64,000 nt of DNA from Sulfotelmatobacter sp963788225 (GTDB lineage Bacteria > Acidobacteriota > Terriglobia > Terriglobales > Acidobacteriaceae): positions 558,001 through 622,000 of the forward strand of contig CAWBGI010000001.1 in NCBI GenBank assembly GCA_963788225.1, given 5' to 3'. A program made the translations under genes and the position numbers. Shown here piece by piece: positions 1 to 9,103 of this stretch (position 1 is the stretch's first letter; each line of letters opens with the position of its first letter). The notes beneath the pieces were generated by a model. That model was given only the letters and a program-made list of their open reading frames with translations. It did no database searches and was not told where the DNA came from.

Positions 1-2
1 TT

Positions 3-716
3 CAGAACAGATATCACGATAAGCCCCCGAAGCTGAGAAACTATTTCCGGTACACTTTCATTCGATTGCGGGACCTTGAGATCGCGGAACCGGGGAAGTA
101 TTTCCTGACCACCGAAGACGGCAGGTGGATATGCTTCAATACCGGGCTCCAGGATAGGCACTCCGCCGATCTGTATTCCATATTTCAACGCTACGAACCG
201 CGCCCAGGTCAGCCTCGATCTAAAACAGCGTCAGACTGGGTCTATCGTGGGACCGTCACTTCTCGGGAGAATGCGTACCGCAATCATTTTGGTCCAAAAG
301 TACCGGGACTGGCTTGGTATTCAAACGACAGCCGTGACTACATCTTTAATACGGCGTACACGATAGATGCTGACGTATTCGACCATTTATTTGACCGCGC
401 AAAGGAGAGGTCGGGCTTCCCTGATGAAGCTACCGATGAATCAGTCCGAAACTATCTGCGCGGTGCAATCGAGAACCTGATCCCGAAAATCAGGCGCAAC
501 TACAAGACCGCCATTCCAGTTTACTTCGTCGAAGAAAGACGGATGCAACTTCTCCTCCCGTTTCATTCGTCGAATGGACGCGATATTTCGTGTTTCCTTG
601 TGGAACGAGATGACCACAACCAACTCTACAAAATGAAAACCATATTGGACATGGATCAAGCCTACTTCGCCGCACGCCTCATTACACGACCAGATAAGGA
701 GTGGTTGAATCCTTAG
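3..716 (+). CDS. DUF3825 domain protein (5' truncated by window edge)
   Basis: The frame is open from base 3 with no stop, so the true start probably lies left of the window; a TTG at 66 could start a shorter form. The C-terminal part matches my memory of the DUF3825 pattern: 'FNTGL' near the start, 'HFG..VPGLAWY' in the middle, 'RRNYKTAIP' and 'QLLLPF' later, and a terminal 'ARLITRPDKEWL'. The function of this family is not established. It is often an accessory-type protein associated with nucleic-acid-related domains. The stop lies 35 bases before the start chosen for the next gene. Codon use looks less GC-biased than in the following genes, which may suggest acquisition, but I have not measured it. 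Confidence 0.75.
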   Translation, partial: QNRYHDKPPKLRNYFRYTFIRLRDLEIAEPGKYFLTTEDGRWICFNTGLQDRHSADLYSIFQRYEPRPGQPRSKTASDWVYRGTVTSRENAYRNHFGPKVPGLAWYSNDSRDYIFNTAYTIDADVFDHLFDRAKERSGFPDEATDESVRNYLRGAIENLIPKIRRNYKTAIPVYFVEERRMQLLLPFHSSNGRDISCFLVERDDHNQLYKMKTILDMDQAYFAARLITRPDKEWLNP

Positions 717-751
717 CGCGACGGGTTGCGGTGAGGAACCCAGGAATCGTC

Positions 752-1141
752 ATGCCAGGAATAATTCCCAGCGGCCAGGCTTTCAACCAAACCCGCCAGC
801 GCTACCTCGCCACCGAGCTCGCCGTGGCCCAGACGCACTGGACCCGCTTGCGCGGCCTTCTTGGCGTCTCCGAAGGTGACTTCGGTAACGGCTGCGGGCT
901 ATGGATTCGCCCCTGTCGAGGGGTTCATACTCTTGCTATGCGGTTCCCCATTGACGTAGTCTATTTAAACCGCGCCGGGCGGGTGGTCCACCTCGAACAT
1001 AATCTCCAGCCCTGGCGTTTCTCCCCTGTCCGCATGCAGGCAGCCTCAGTCCTGGAGTTGCCCAGCCACACGCTGGCCAGCACTGAAACTGCATTGGGCG
1101 ACCGTATTGAAATCCAGATGAAAATGAAGGAAACTAGCTGA
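752..1141 (+). CDS. DUF192 family protein
   Basis: This small protein of about 129 residues carries the DUF192 core: 'RGLLGV', then 'GCGLWIRPCRGVHTLAMRFPIDVVYL' spread over its middle, and a C-terminal 'VLELPSHTLASTETALGDRIEI'. DUF192 proteins are small beta-rich proteins, often exported, of unknown biochemical role. I chose the ATG at 752 because an AGGAA lies 5 bases before it and because the longer frame from 701 adds residues unlike the family. No clear signal peptide is seen. It is followed after 4 bases by the TonB-like gene, so the two may be co-transcribed. Confidence 0.75.
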   Translation: MPGIIPSGQAFNQTRQRYLATELAVAQTHWTRLRGLLGVSEGDFGNGCGLWIRPCRGVHTLAMRFPIDVVYLNRAGRVVHLEHNLQPWRFSPVRMQAASVLELPSHTLASTETALGDRIEIQMKMKETS

Positions 1142-1145
1142 CAAC

Positions 1146-3689
1146 TTGTTTCCCCCCGGTATTGCACCGAAGCCAGAAATAAGCACTCGCGTGGCCGAAA
1201 CTCTCCAACTCGAAGAGATCGCGATCATTCAGCTTCACGACGCCCCCAAGCTTCTGGTTGAGTGGACCCCGCGCTGGCAGAATTTCGTCACCAGCATCGG
1301 TCCGGCATTTGCGCGTTCTGGTGCGCGGCTTGCCGGAGAAGCTCCTGACACGCTCATGCCCTACCGGGGCATGCTGAAGTCGTTCTCGCTGCAGTTCTTG
1401 GTGCTCTTCGTCCTCATCGTTCTTCCGCACCAGATTGACCGTCTCCGTCCCTACGCCGCACCCAAAGTGCGCCCCTACGAAGTGATTTATTATTCCGGCG
1501 ACGAACTTCCGCGCACGGAAGATCTTGGCGGCGCTCAGTCTGGCGCGACGGGCCGCGCTGGAGGCCAGGAAGCCCATCACCGCACGCAGACGATTCGCGT
1601 AGCTCGCGGGGGATCGCTGGCGCAGCAAGTCGTTGACGCTCCCAACCTCAGGCTTCCTGCTTCTTCCGAAGCGGTCGCGAACCTGCTTGCTTTCAAATCC
1701 ACTCCCGGTCCGCCTCCATTGGAAGGCGTGCGCTCGAATCTGGCTGCTCCCAGTCTTCCCGCCAATGTGATCCCTCCCGCGCCCGTCAACATTGCGCGAG
1801 ATCGGTCCCGGTCAGGAGTGACTCTCGACCAAGTCGTGCCGCCCGCGCCGAATGTTTCTTCCGAAAAATCTCGCATGGCGCCTTCTTTGAATGCGGCGGT
1901 CGTTCCGCCCGCGCCGAGCGTGAACTCTGAGCACACTCTCTATGCCCCGCGTCTCGACCCTAGCGTAATCGCCCCGGCGCCCAACCTTTCGCGGGACCGC
2001 GCTCTGGCGGCGCCATCGCTAAGCCCGAACGTAATTGCTCCTGCATCCACGCAGGTCGCCCGTGACCGTGCGCGTTCTACTCCGTCGCTGAATGCCGGCG
2101 TAATCCCGCCCGCTCCAGCAACTCCTGGCCGCGAGATTGCGTCTTCGCGAGTGCAGATGAACGACATCGCCATTGTGCCCCCACCAGTTTCCGCGCCCGA
2201 GCGTGAGAGTGGCCGCAACGCGAAACTCAACCTTCCCGCACCCTCTGTGATCGCACCACCACCATCCGCCGATTCCACGCGTGACCTGCGACGACTGGAA
2301 AGCGGTGGCTCTGGCGCCATCTCGCCAACTGTAATTCCGCCGCCACCAACGCAGGCGGGCAATACCGGGTTCTTTAGCAACATCGTGGGCAAACTTTTCG
2401 GAACGCAAGATGTCGTGCCGCCTCCGCCAACCGTTTCCTCAGGAAGCGGAGGAACTGGCCGCAGCGCCGCAGGCTCCCGCGGCGGATCGCTCGGCAGCAA
2501 CGTTATTCCGCCTCCACCGTCGGTAGGCGGATCACTCGGCGGTTCCGGCACAACCGGACGCGGGTCTGCTTCCGGAAGATCTCAGAGCGCGTCCCTTGGC
2601 GGATCGAACGTAATTCCTCCGCCTCCAAGGGTGTCAGGCTCAGGCGGCCACGGCTCGCCATCGGGCTCGGGAACTTCCCGCGGATCCGGCAACGGCACGC
2701 TCCTCGCCGACAACATCATTCCGCCGCCTCCTTCCATCGGCGGCGGCGCAGCACCCTCCGGTTCCGGCACGGGTCGCAAAGGCGTGGGCCTGGGCGGTCC
2801 CGGCGACGCGGGCTTAGTTCTGGCTCCTCCGAAAGGCGCGGGTGGAAACAGCGATAACTCCGGAGTCGTAATCTCCTCGCAACCCGGCTCGAAAGTCGGA
2901 CTCCCCGGCAAAGGCGGCAAAGGCTCGCTGGCCATGTCTCCCGCCGGTGGCGACAAGCCCGGCCTCGGCGGCTCCGGCGGAGGCACAAGCATCGGTCGCG
3001 GCAACGGCCCGGGTAGCGGCCTAACCGGAGAAGGCTCGGGCGCGGGCAAGACCGGAACTGGCCCCGGCTCCGACCTCAATGCGCGCGGAGGAATTTCTCC
3101 CACGCCCGGTCCCGGCGGCGCAGGCAGTGCAACCACCGGTGCTCCCTCGGTTCCCGGCGTCGACGTGCGCGGCGGCAGCACCAGCAGCGTCGTCACGCTG
3201 CCCAGTTTCGGTTCCGAAGGCGGCAGCGAGCCAGTTCTTCCCGGACGCTCCAAAGTAAAGGGGCAGGAAGGTCCGGCGATCACCATCGTCGCCACGTCGC
3301 GCTCCGGCGGAGCGTTTGATTTCTACGGCAAGCTCCCCGGCGACAACTACACCGTCTATGTGGACACGGCGATCGGCACGGTAGTGATGCAGTTCGCCGA
3401 AGTCGATCCAGCGTCGCATCCTCGCGCGGGAGCGTTGGTAGGCCCGGAAGGCCTGCGCACCGATTTGCCTGCCAACCTTCCTCACGCTCGCGTCGTGATA
3501 AAGTGCAAACTGGACGCGTCGGGCAACCTGAGAAATCTTCAAGTTGTCGAACCCGGCCCAGCCGCGATGACCGCCAAGATCGTCGCCGCGTTGCCCAGTT
3601 GGAAGTTCCGCCCCGCCATGCGCGGCGTGCAGCCGGTCGAAGTAAACGCCATCCTCGGCTTCAACATCGACACCAACGACCGCAATTAG
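1146..3689 (+). CDS. TonB-like protein with long Pro/Gly-rich repeat region
   Basis: The protein has 847 residues from a TTG start; later starts such as ATG at 1357 are possible. One hydrophobic segment (about residues 78-94) suggests an inner-membrane anchor. A long low-complexity region follows, with about 13 copies of a 'VIxPPPxx/VIAPAPxx' motif spaced 20-45 residues apart, and then a Gly/Ser-rich stretch. The last 100 residues resemble a TonB C-terminal domain ('ARVVIKCKLDASGNLRNLQVVEPG', then 'WKFRPAMR', split here by other residues). TonB proteins reach across the periplasm to energise outer-membrane receptors, and the Pro-rich region would be the spanning rod. It is much longer than a usual TonB (about 240 residues). 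No ExbB or ExbD is adjacent, so the partner is unknown. Confidence 0.7.
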   Translation: MFPPGIAPKPEISTRVAETLQLEEIAIIQLHDAPKLLVEWTPRWQNFVTSIGPAFARSGARLAGEAPDTLMPYRGMLKSFSLQFLVLFVLIVLPHQIDRLRPYAAPKVRPYEVIYYSGDELPRTEDLGGAQSGATGRAGGQEAHHRTQTIRVARGGSLAQQVVDAPNLRLPASSEAVANLLAFKSTPGPPPLEGVRSNLAAPSLPANVIPPAPVNIARDRSRSGVTLDQVVPPAPNVSSEKSRMAPSLNAAVVPPAPSVNSEHTLYAPRLDPSVIAPAPNLSRDRALAAPSLSPNVIAPASTQVARDRARSTPSLNAGVIPPAPATPGREIASSRVQMNDIAIVPPPVSAPERESGRNAKLNLPAPSVIAPPPSADSTRDLRRLESGGSGAISPTVIPPPPTQAGNTGFFSNIVGKLFGTQDVVPPPPTVSSGSGGTGRSAAGSRGGSLGSNVIPPPPSVGGSLGGSGTTGRGSASGRSQSASLGGSNVIPPPPRVSGSGGHGSPSGSGTSRGSGNGTLLADNIIPPPPSIGGGAAPSGSGTGRKGVGLGGPGDAGLVLAPPKGAGGNSDNSGVVISSQPGSKVGLPGKGGKGSLAMSPAGGDKPGLGGSGGGTSIGRGNGPGSGLTGEGSGAGKTGTGPGSDLNARGGISPTPGPGGAGSATTGAPSVPGVDVRGGSTSSVVTLPSFGSEGGSEPVLPGRSKVKGQEGPAITIVATSRSGGAFDFYGKLPGDNYTVYVDTAIGTVVMQFAEVDPASHPRAGALVGPEGLRTDLPANLPHARVVIKCKLDASGNLRNLQVVEPGPAAMTAKIVAALPSWKFRPAMRGVQPVEVNAILGFNIDTNDRN

Positions 3690-4081
3690 GGCCGTTCTTT
3701 CTAGACCGGGGGCTGGGACAGCTTTGATTTGTTTTGCTGGCACCGCCACAACTGAGGCTGCCGCACCTTTCGCGATTTTCGAAAGAGCCTGCCCTGAGCT
3801 TAGTCGAAGGATGCGCACTCTGACAGCCGATGGACAGGAGATTTCCTCTCCGGTTTCTCTGATCCTCATCGCCGCGATAAGCCACTATCGGAGGCCGACC
3901 TTTCTGAATCGAGCAAAGCGGGGTGTGGCGTAGCTTCAGGCTTCAGGTTTACGGGTACGTCGTCATGCCGGAGCTGCGCGCTCGCTTCGCTCGCGGGGCA
4001 AGCGAATGCGTCCGCCCCTACATGGCTTGGGGTCCGGACGGATATCCAGGCCGTCGCTGTCCGTCCTTCAGCGCGCGTGTA
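3690..4081. other. intergenic stretch with interspersed repeats
   Basis: This 392-base gap holds no convincing gene. It contains a copy of the 'CCTGCCCTGAGCTTAGTCGAAGG'-type element (described separately) at 3788-3810. At about 3960-4080 there is a GC-rich segment with short inverted repeats around 'GCTCGCTTCGCTCGC' and 'CCGTCGCTGTCCGTCC'. Short open frames here look like repeat read-through. Confidence 0.5.
3788..3810 (+). repeat. interspersed repeat, GAGCTT-GTCGAAGG type
   Basis: The core 'CCTGAGCTTAGTCGAAGG' resembles a motif that recurs at 45262-45310 in two inverted copies. I know very similar sequences as dispersed short repeats in many bacterial genomes. Here it lies in a non-coding gap. 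Confidence 0.6.
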
Positions 4082-4954
4082 TCACGGAAGGACGGTTTGC
4101 TGCAGGCTGAATTTGTAAGTGTTCCCCTTCAAGTCCTGCAGTGTCCCTGACTCGGTGACACTGAACTCGGTCACGGTGGGCGGGACGTTGAACTTTAAGG
4201 GAACCGTCTGGCCACCGCCTACCGCCCCGCCACCTACATCGAACGGCAAGGCCGGGCTGACCAAGGTGACCGTGCCCGTGCCTCCCAGAGTCTGCAGAGA
4301 AACCGTTTCCAACAGGATGTTCTGCGCGGTCTCCGAACCCACATTGGTGAAGTTGACGAAGAGTGTCAAGAGTGTTCCTACCTCGGCCTGGCTAGTGGTT
4401 TGGGCCGATAGGAATGGCCTGCCGATCGGATTGGTTATAGCTAGCTGCACTTGATAGATTGCTGGGCCTGGCTCCGGATCGTCATTAAAATCTACAATGA
4501 GTGTATGGCCATTCGCAGCCGATGGGCTCTGCACGATGCTGACGGTTCCGCGCGCCTGTATGGGGTTGAGGAGAACCGTTGTATCGGTGGATGGGAGGGG
4601 TGGCGTAAGGCCCGTAAAAACCGAAGAGAAGGATGGGAAGTCAGCTCCGTTCTCAGGGCAGAGAGCAAAAGGCGGCCAGCTCGGAGTCCACTCAACGTTG
4701 TCCATCACTACCATCCCATTTAGCGTCGTGGAAATGGTAGTCGGTACGTTCGCCCCACCCCAGAGACCCACAGCGCAAAAATCGAGATGGTGCCACTGCA
4801 AGGTGTTTCCCTGGACAACGAGCAAGTCCTGGCCGTCAATGTACGCTGTAATGTTTAGGGTGATCGTGTCGGCTGCGCGAGAGCCAACCGGGAGTAGCAA
4901 CGAGCAGGTTATTAACATGACCCACACCCAGCGGCCTTTTGGTCGGTGATACAT
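4082..4954 (-). CDS. secreted beta-rich protein of unknown function
   Basis: The protein has about 290 residues. The start at 4954 is fixed by an AGGAGG (4960-4965) 5 bases upstream and by a clear signal peptide just after it: 'MYHRPKGRW', a hydrophobic core, then 'VGSRAADT' as a likely cleavage region. The rest is rich in Thr, Val and Ser. A stretch with 'VNFTNVGSETAQNILLE' resembles a CARDB or DUF11-like adhesion fold. There is no catalytic motif. It is probably periplasmic or exported. The reading frame continues upstream of the start without a stop, but those residues do not look coding. Confidence 0.65.
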   Translation of the reverse strand: MYHRPKGRWVWVMLITCSLLLPVGSRAADTITLNITAYIDGQDLLVVQGNTLQWHHLDFCAVGLWGGANVPTTISTTLNGMVVMDNVEWTPSWPPFALCPENGADFPSFSSVFTGLTPPLPSTDTTVLLNPIQARGTVSIVQSPSAANGHTLIVDFNDDPEPGPAIYQVQLAITNPIGRPFLSAQTTSQAEVGTLLTLFVNFTNVGSETAQNILLETVSLQTLGGTGTVTLVSPALPFDVGGGAVGGGQTVPLKFNVPPTVTEFSVTESGTLQDLKGNTYKFSLQQTVLP

Positions 4955-5091
4955 GGCGGCCTCCTTTTGGCCCTGGGGGAAGCGACAACAACCAGCACCC
5001 CGCTGCGACGAAGGTCTAAGGGCAGCGGCGACGCCTATCATATACGCGTTCCCGTCAGCAGGCAATGCTCCAGCAAGGTTGGTACGCGCCC

Positions 5092-5829
5092 TCACAATCG
5101 CGACCGGGCTAGCAGCGCGTATGCTTTGCGGAACCAGGGACGCTCGCGGCGGCGCTGGTAGGCCGGCATGGTGGGCCGTTTGTCGAGGATTTTCTGGGCC
5201 CACTGGCGCGCTTCTTCGGTACGGCCTTGCGCTTGAAGAAAGCTCGCGTAGTTGTAGTAGGTTTCGGAACTGGTGGAAGTTTTTGTGGCTTGCTGAAAGA
5301 GGGCCTCGGCTTTTTCGGGTTGTCCGGTTTGCGCGCAGGCGTGGGCCAGCAGGCCCTTGGCGCGCTGGAAGTCGTAGTTGGGATCGGCGGCTACGGCGCG
5401 CTCGAGGTCTGGGACTGCTGCGGCGAAGTCTCCTAATTCGATCTCTGCAACGCCGCGGCGGTAGAAGGGATCGGCAGAGTCGGTGCGGGACGAGATGGCT
5501 TTGTCGTAGCAGGCGCGGGCACGGGCAAAGTCGCCGTCGTCGAGATAGAGCAGTCCAAGTTCCTCGTAGTTGCCGGCTGAGGGATTATCGAGGATGGCGC
5601 GCTCCAGTTCGCGAATGCGGCGGCGGCGCGGGAAAGCTTGGAAGGAAGTGCTGAGCAGCCCGGCGTCAGGAATGACTTCGGCGACGATGTAAATCAGCGC
5701 TCCAATCCATCCCAGGAACAGGATGATGAAGATCCAGTATGTGTCCGGGCGGCGGCGGATGAAGTGCACAATGGCAATCGCCTGCAGTACAAAGCTCCAT
5801 CCGTGTAAGAAAAAGAAGAGTGATCCCAT
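5092..5829 (-). CDS. membrane-anchored TPR protein
   Basis: The protein has 245 residues. Two hydrophobic segments near the N-terminus (about 5-20 and 32-52) resemble a PLDc_N-type membrane anchor. About four TPR units follow, for example 'YEELGLLYLDDGDFARARACYDKAI' (given here in part) and 'YYNYASFLQAQGRTEEARQWAQKIL'. TPRs bind other proteins. The gene lies upstream of, and on the same strand as, the secreted-protein gene at 4082-4954, with a 137-base gap, so the two may be one unit. The partner protein is unknown. Confidence 0.8.
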   Translation of the reverse strand: MGSLFFFLHGWSFVLQAIAIVHFIRRRPDTYWIFIILFLGWIGALIYIVAEVIPDAGLLSTSFQAFPRRRRIRELERAILDNPSAGNYEELGLLYLDDGDFARARACYDKAISSRTDSADPFYRRGVAEIELGDFAAAVPDLERAVAADPNYDFQRAKGLLAHACAQTGQPEKAEALFQQATKTSTSSETYYNYASFLQAQGRTEEARQWAQKILDKRPTMPAYQRRRERPWFRKAYALLARSRL

Positions 5830-5954
5830 TGAAAGCGCAATATAACACGCCGCCAGATCTCCAAAGCTTACGGCCTAGAATCTTCAACACAGGGGACACA
5901 GAGGATCACAGGGTAAAGAACCCCAGAGTCAGATCGCATGTGTAACAATAAGAA

Positions 5955-6836
5955 GTGCATCAAACTTCTCTGCCGCCAAGTCACGTAGTCCCAAGCGCAA
6001 AGCGCACTTCCATTCGTCTAATCGCTACTGACATCGACGGTACGCTGCTCAACCCGCAATTCCAGGTCTCTGAGGACGATCTGATTGCACTGCGGCGGGC
6101 TCACTCAGCGGGAATCGAAATCGTCCTTGTAACCGGGCGTCGTCACACCTTCGCCTTGCCCATTGCTCAACAGCTTGGCTTCGATCTTTGGCTGATCAGT
6201 TCGAATGGCGCCGTCACGCGGTCGCTCACCGGAGAAACTTTCCATCGCGACCTGATGCCGCGCGCAATCTGCCTTGAACTGGTCGGAGCGATGCAAGAAT
6301 TCCGCGGCAACACCGTTCTTACCTTTGACAAGGAAACCAAGGGCGCCATCGTGCTGGAGCATCTCGACGATTTGAACGCCAGTATCCGGCGCTGGCTGGA
6401 GAAGAATATGGCATACATCGAGTTCGTCGTCCCGATCGAGAACGCGCTGGTGAGTGATCCGGTGCAGACCATGTTTTGCGGCTCGACGGCGCGCATGACC
6501 GAAGCGCTGAGCGCGCTCGAAGGCTGCGGCATGGGCAACCGCGTCACCGTTCTGCGCACCGAATATCCCAACCGGGATCTGTCGATGATCGACGCGCTAA
6601 ATGCGGGCTGTTCCAAGGGACACGCCCTCGAACGCTGGGCCGCGCACCGGGGCTTTGGGCGCGAGCAGGTCATGGCCATCGGTGACAACCACAACGATGT
6701 GGAAATGCTTGAGTTTGCCGGGCATCCGGTTATCATGGGGAATGCCTGCGAGGAGTTGCGCGGGCGCGGCTGGAACCTTACGCTTGGCAACGACCAATGT
6801 GGTGTGGCCGCGGCCGTAGCAGAGGTCGTCGGCTAG
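5955..6836 (+). CDS. Cof-type HAD-superfamily phosphatase
   Basis: The protein has 293 residues from a GTG. The HAD motif I nucleophile is D26-x-D28 ('ATDIDGTLL'), motif II is 'LVTGRR', and motif IV is 'GDNHNDVEML' with D244 and D248 as likely Mg ligands. The large C2 cap between motifs II and III is typical of the Cof/YidA group, which dephosphorylates sugar phosphates, flavin nucleotides and similar metabolites in the cytoplasm. The exact substrate cannot be read from sequence. It is separated by 10 bases from the lytic transglycosylase gene, so co-transcription is likely. Confidence 0.88.
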   Translation: MHQTSLPPSHVVPSAKRTSIRLIATDIDGTLLNPQFQVSEDDLIALRRAHSAGIEIVLVTGRRHTFALPIAQQLGFDLWLISSNGAVTRSLTGETFHRDLMPRAICLELVGAMQEFRGNTVLTFDKETKGAIVLEHLDDLNASIRRWLEKNMAYIEFVVPIENALVSDPVQTMFCGSTARMTEALSALEGCGMGNRVTVLRTEYPNRDLSMIDALNAGCSKGHALERWAAHRGFGREQVMAIGDNHNDVEMLEFAGHPVIMGNACEELRGRGWNLTLGNDQCGVAAAVAEVVG

Positions 6837-6846
6837 AATATCTGAG

Positions 6847-7683
6847 ATGAGGAAGGCGATCCAAATCGGAGGATGGGCGGCAGCGGTCACCCTGCTCGTG
6901 TTGACTGCCCTTCCCTGCTCAGCGGCCGACTCGGCAGTGCTGCGCAACGGATTTTCGATCCGCCACGAGCGCCGCGAAGTCATTGGGAAAATCACGCGTC
7001 TGTATGTGGACGGAGACAACGCAAGCTTTGTCGATGTGCCGACCGAGGAGATCGATCACTTCGAAACACTGCCAGCTGAAGTTGCACCGGCCGAACTACG
7101 CAAAGACCAGGCCGCTTCTCACCCTGTGTTGCAAATGTCGGGGGAGAACGTGGGACTCCCGGTTGATCTGAATGAAGTAGTGAAGGCGGCAAGTGGAACC
7201 TACCGCCTGGATCCGGATCTGGTGAACAGCGTGATCCGCGCCGAGAGTGGCTTCAACGTGAAGGCTGTCTCGCCGAAGGGCGCGCAGGGATTGATGCAGT
7301 TGATGCCGCAGACGGCGTCGGAGTTGGGCGTGCACAATGCTTTTGACCCGCGGGCGAATGTGGATGGCGGCACGCGCTATCTGCGCGAACTGCTGGAGCG
7401 ATACGATTTCGATCTGATCAAGGCGCTGGCCGCCTACAACGCCGGTCCGCAACGCGTGGAGCAGTATGGCGGCGTGCCTCCCTATTACGAAACCAAAGCC
7501 TATGTAGCGCGCATCGTGCGCGACTTCAACAAAAAGAAACTTGCCGCCAAGACGGCGTCAGAACCTGCGACTCAGAAAACTTCAGCAAGCAAGTCAACCG
7601 CAACTTCCACTTCGGCAACCAAGCGGCACAAGCCCGCCCCGCAAACCCAAGCGAAGGCCGCTTCGACACAGTCGAGCGAGTAA
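6847..7683 (+). CDS. lytic transglycosylase (SLT domain)
   Basis: The protein has 278 residues with a signal peptide (hydrophobic 'AAAVTLLVLTALPCSAADS'). The SLT domain covers about residues 110-235: catalytic Glu133 in 'RAESGFN', 'GAQGLMQLMPQTA', 'NVDGGTRYL' and 'ALAAYNAGP'. Such enzymes cleave peptidoglycan glycan strands, leaving 1,6-anhydro-MurNAc, in the periplasm. The tail after residue 240 is Lys/Thr/Ala-rich and likely disordered. The gene follows the HAD phosphatase closely. Confidence 0.92.
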   Translation: MRKAIQIGGWAAAVTLLVLTALPCSAADSAVLRNGFSIRHERREVIGKITRLYVDGDNASFVDVPTEEIDHFETLPAEVAPAELRKDQAASHPVLQMSGENVGLPVDLNEVVKAASGTYRLDPDLVNSVIRAESGFNVKAVSPKGAQGLMQLMPQTASELGVHNAFDPRANVDGGTRYLRELLERYDFDLIKALAAYNAGPQRVEQYGGVPPYYETKAYVARIVRDFNKKKLAAKTASEPATQKTSASKSTATSTSATKRHKPAPQTQAKAASTQSSE

Positions 7684-7796
7684 ACAGCCACTCACAGCAC
7701 TGAAACCCGGTTTGACCCTCCGAGCACACTCATTTACCTTGGAACTGCCGTTTCCGTTTCGCGTTGCGAGGGCGCGGCGCGAGGCTTCTCCCCTTC

Positions 7797-8849
7797 ATGG
7801 ATAAAAAGCGCATCGTGGTGAGCGCGGTCGTGTTCCTCATCCTGGCCGTTCTCCTTTACCTGCAATATCGTCACTGGCAGAGCTTCGATTGGGGCACCTT
7901 CTGGGCGCAAACCCATCGCATCAAAAAGATTCATGTTTTGCACGCCATCGCCCTGATCTACATCGGGTACGTCATGCGCGCGGTGCGCTGGAAGATTTTC
8001 CTCCAGCCGGTGAGACCCAAAGTCACGATCCTGGAGGTCACCTCCCCCACTTTGATCGGCTTCGCCGGATTAGCCCTGCTGGGGCGCGCCGGTGAATTCA
8101 TTCGACCCTATTTGATCGCGCGCCGAACCAACCTGCCATTCTCGTCTCAATTGGCGGTGTGGGCGGTCGAACGGACCTTCGATATCGGCGCCTTCACTGT
8201 GCTCATGGTGCTCGCGATCTTTCTGCCCAGTGCACTGCCTGCCATTCCGCATCCCGAATATTACGTGAAGTTTCGTGAGGGTGGCTTCTTCCTGATCGGA
8301 TTGGTCCTGCTGCTGACCGCAGGAGCGATCGTGATTCGGCGCAGTGGCGAGGCCGTTGCCCTCTGGGTCGAAGCGAGGTTTGCGCATCTGCCCTCGCACT
8401 TCGGCCACAAGCTGGCGCAAAAAATTCGCGAATTCGGTCACGGCCTCGACACGATTCACAGCCCCTTATCGTTGCTCATGCTAAGTGTGGTCTCCGTGGG
8501 AATGTGGTACGTGATTGCGCTCGCGTATCAGGAGGTCACGCATTCCTACGGCGTGCCATCGCTCGAGATTCCCGTGTCGCAGCTTTTGATCTTGATGGGA
8601 TCAAGCATGGTCGGCTCGATGCTGCAGTTGCCGGCGGTGGGCGGCGGATCGCAGATGGCGACGATCGCCGCGCTGTCGAGCGTGTTCGACGTGCCTCCGG
8701 AACTGGCAGCGAGTTGCGGGATTCTGCTGTGGCTGGTTACGTTTGCGGCGGTCGTGCCGCTGGGCTTGGCGTTGGCGCATTACGAGAGACTGTCGTTGCG
8801 GAAGTTGTCGGAAGAGAGCCATCGGGCGGAAGAAGCGGAGGCCGGATAA
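7797..8849 (+). CDS. UPF0104/LPG synthase-like membrane protein
   Basis: The protein has about 350 residues starting at the ATG at 7797 ('MDKKRIVV'). Roughly eight hydrophobic segments and the motif 'LLGRAGEFIRPYLIARR' match the lysylphosphatidylglycerol synthase transmembrane family (UPF0104). Also typical is 'GGGSQMATIAALSSVF' near the C-terminus. No soluble transferase domain is attached. Members are linked to lipid modification or flipping, but this one has no assigned substrate. A heptamer repeat array starts 4 bases after the stop. Confidence 0.8.
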   Translation: MDKKRIVVSAVVFLILAVLLYLQYRHWQSFDWGTFWAQTHRIKKIHVLHAIALIYIGYVMRAVRWKIFLQPVRPKVTILEVTSPTLIGFAGLALLGRAGEFIRPYLIARRTNLPFSSQLAVWAVERTFDIGAFTVLMVLAIFLPSALPAIPHPEYYVKFREGGFFLIGLVLLLTAGAIVIRRSGEAVALWVEARFAHLPSHFGHKLAQKIREFGHGLDTIHSPLSLLMLSVVSVGMWYVIALAYQEVTHSYGVPSLEIPVSQLLILMGSSMVGSMLQLPAVGGGSQMATIAALSSVFDVPPELAASCGILLWLVTFAAVVPLGLALAHYERLSLRKLSEESHRAEEAEAG

Positions 8850-8852
8850 CTC

Positions 8853-8905
8853 GGCTTCGGGCTTCGGGCTTCGGCTTTCGGGTTCGGCTTTGGCTGTCGG
8901 GCTTC
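8853..8905 (+). repeat. heptamer array, GGCTTCG unit (single arm)
   Basis: About seven consecutive 7-base units are visible: three exact GGCTTCG copies and then degenerate ones. The array starts 4 bases after a stop codon. No complementary arm is seen nearby. The same unit type recurs at 11852, 42255 and 46850. Confidence 0.85.
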
Positions 8906-9040
8906 ACGACCGCACCGGATCCCACAGATCCAGCCGGAGTGGGTTCCTTCGGTCAAGGGAAGGCCTGTCGATCAGCTAGGTACCAGGCTTATTGTCCAGC
9001 CTTGATCCCCTGTTACAATTTTGTATCACTGCAGACAACA

Positions 9041-9083
9041 GCAGGTTCCTCCTTCCTCGCTTCGCTCGGGCGTCGGAATGACA
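9041..9083 (+). repeat. interspersed repeat, GCAGGTTCCTCGCTTCGCTCG type
   Basis: This is one of four copies in the window of an element with 'GCAGGTTCCT', then a CGCTTCGCTCG palindrome and 'GGAATGACA'. This copy carries extra bases around the palindrome. It ends about 20 bases before nrdR, so it may lie in the nrdR leader. Confidence 0.7.
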
Positions 9084-9103
9084 AGATTTTGGGTTTGGCT
9101 ACT

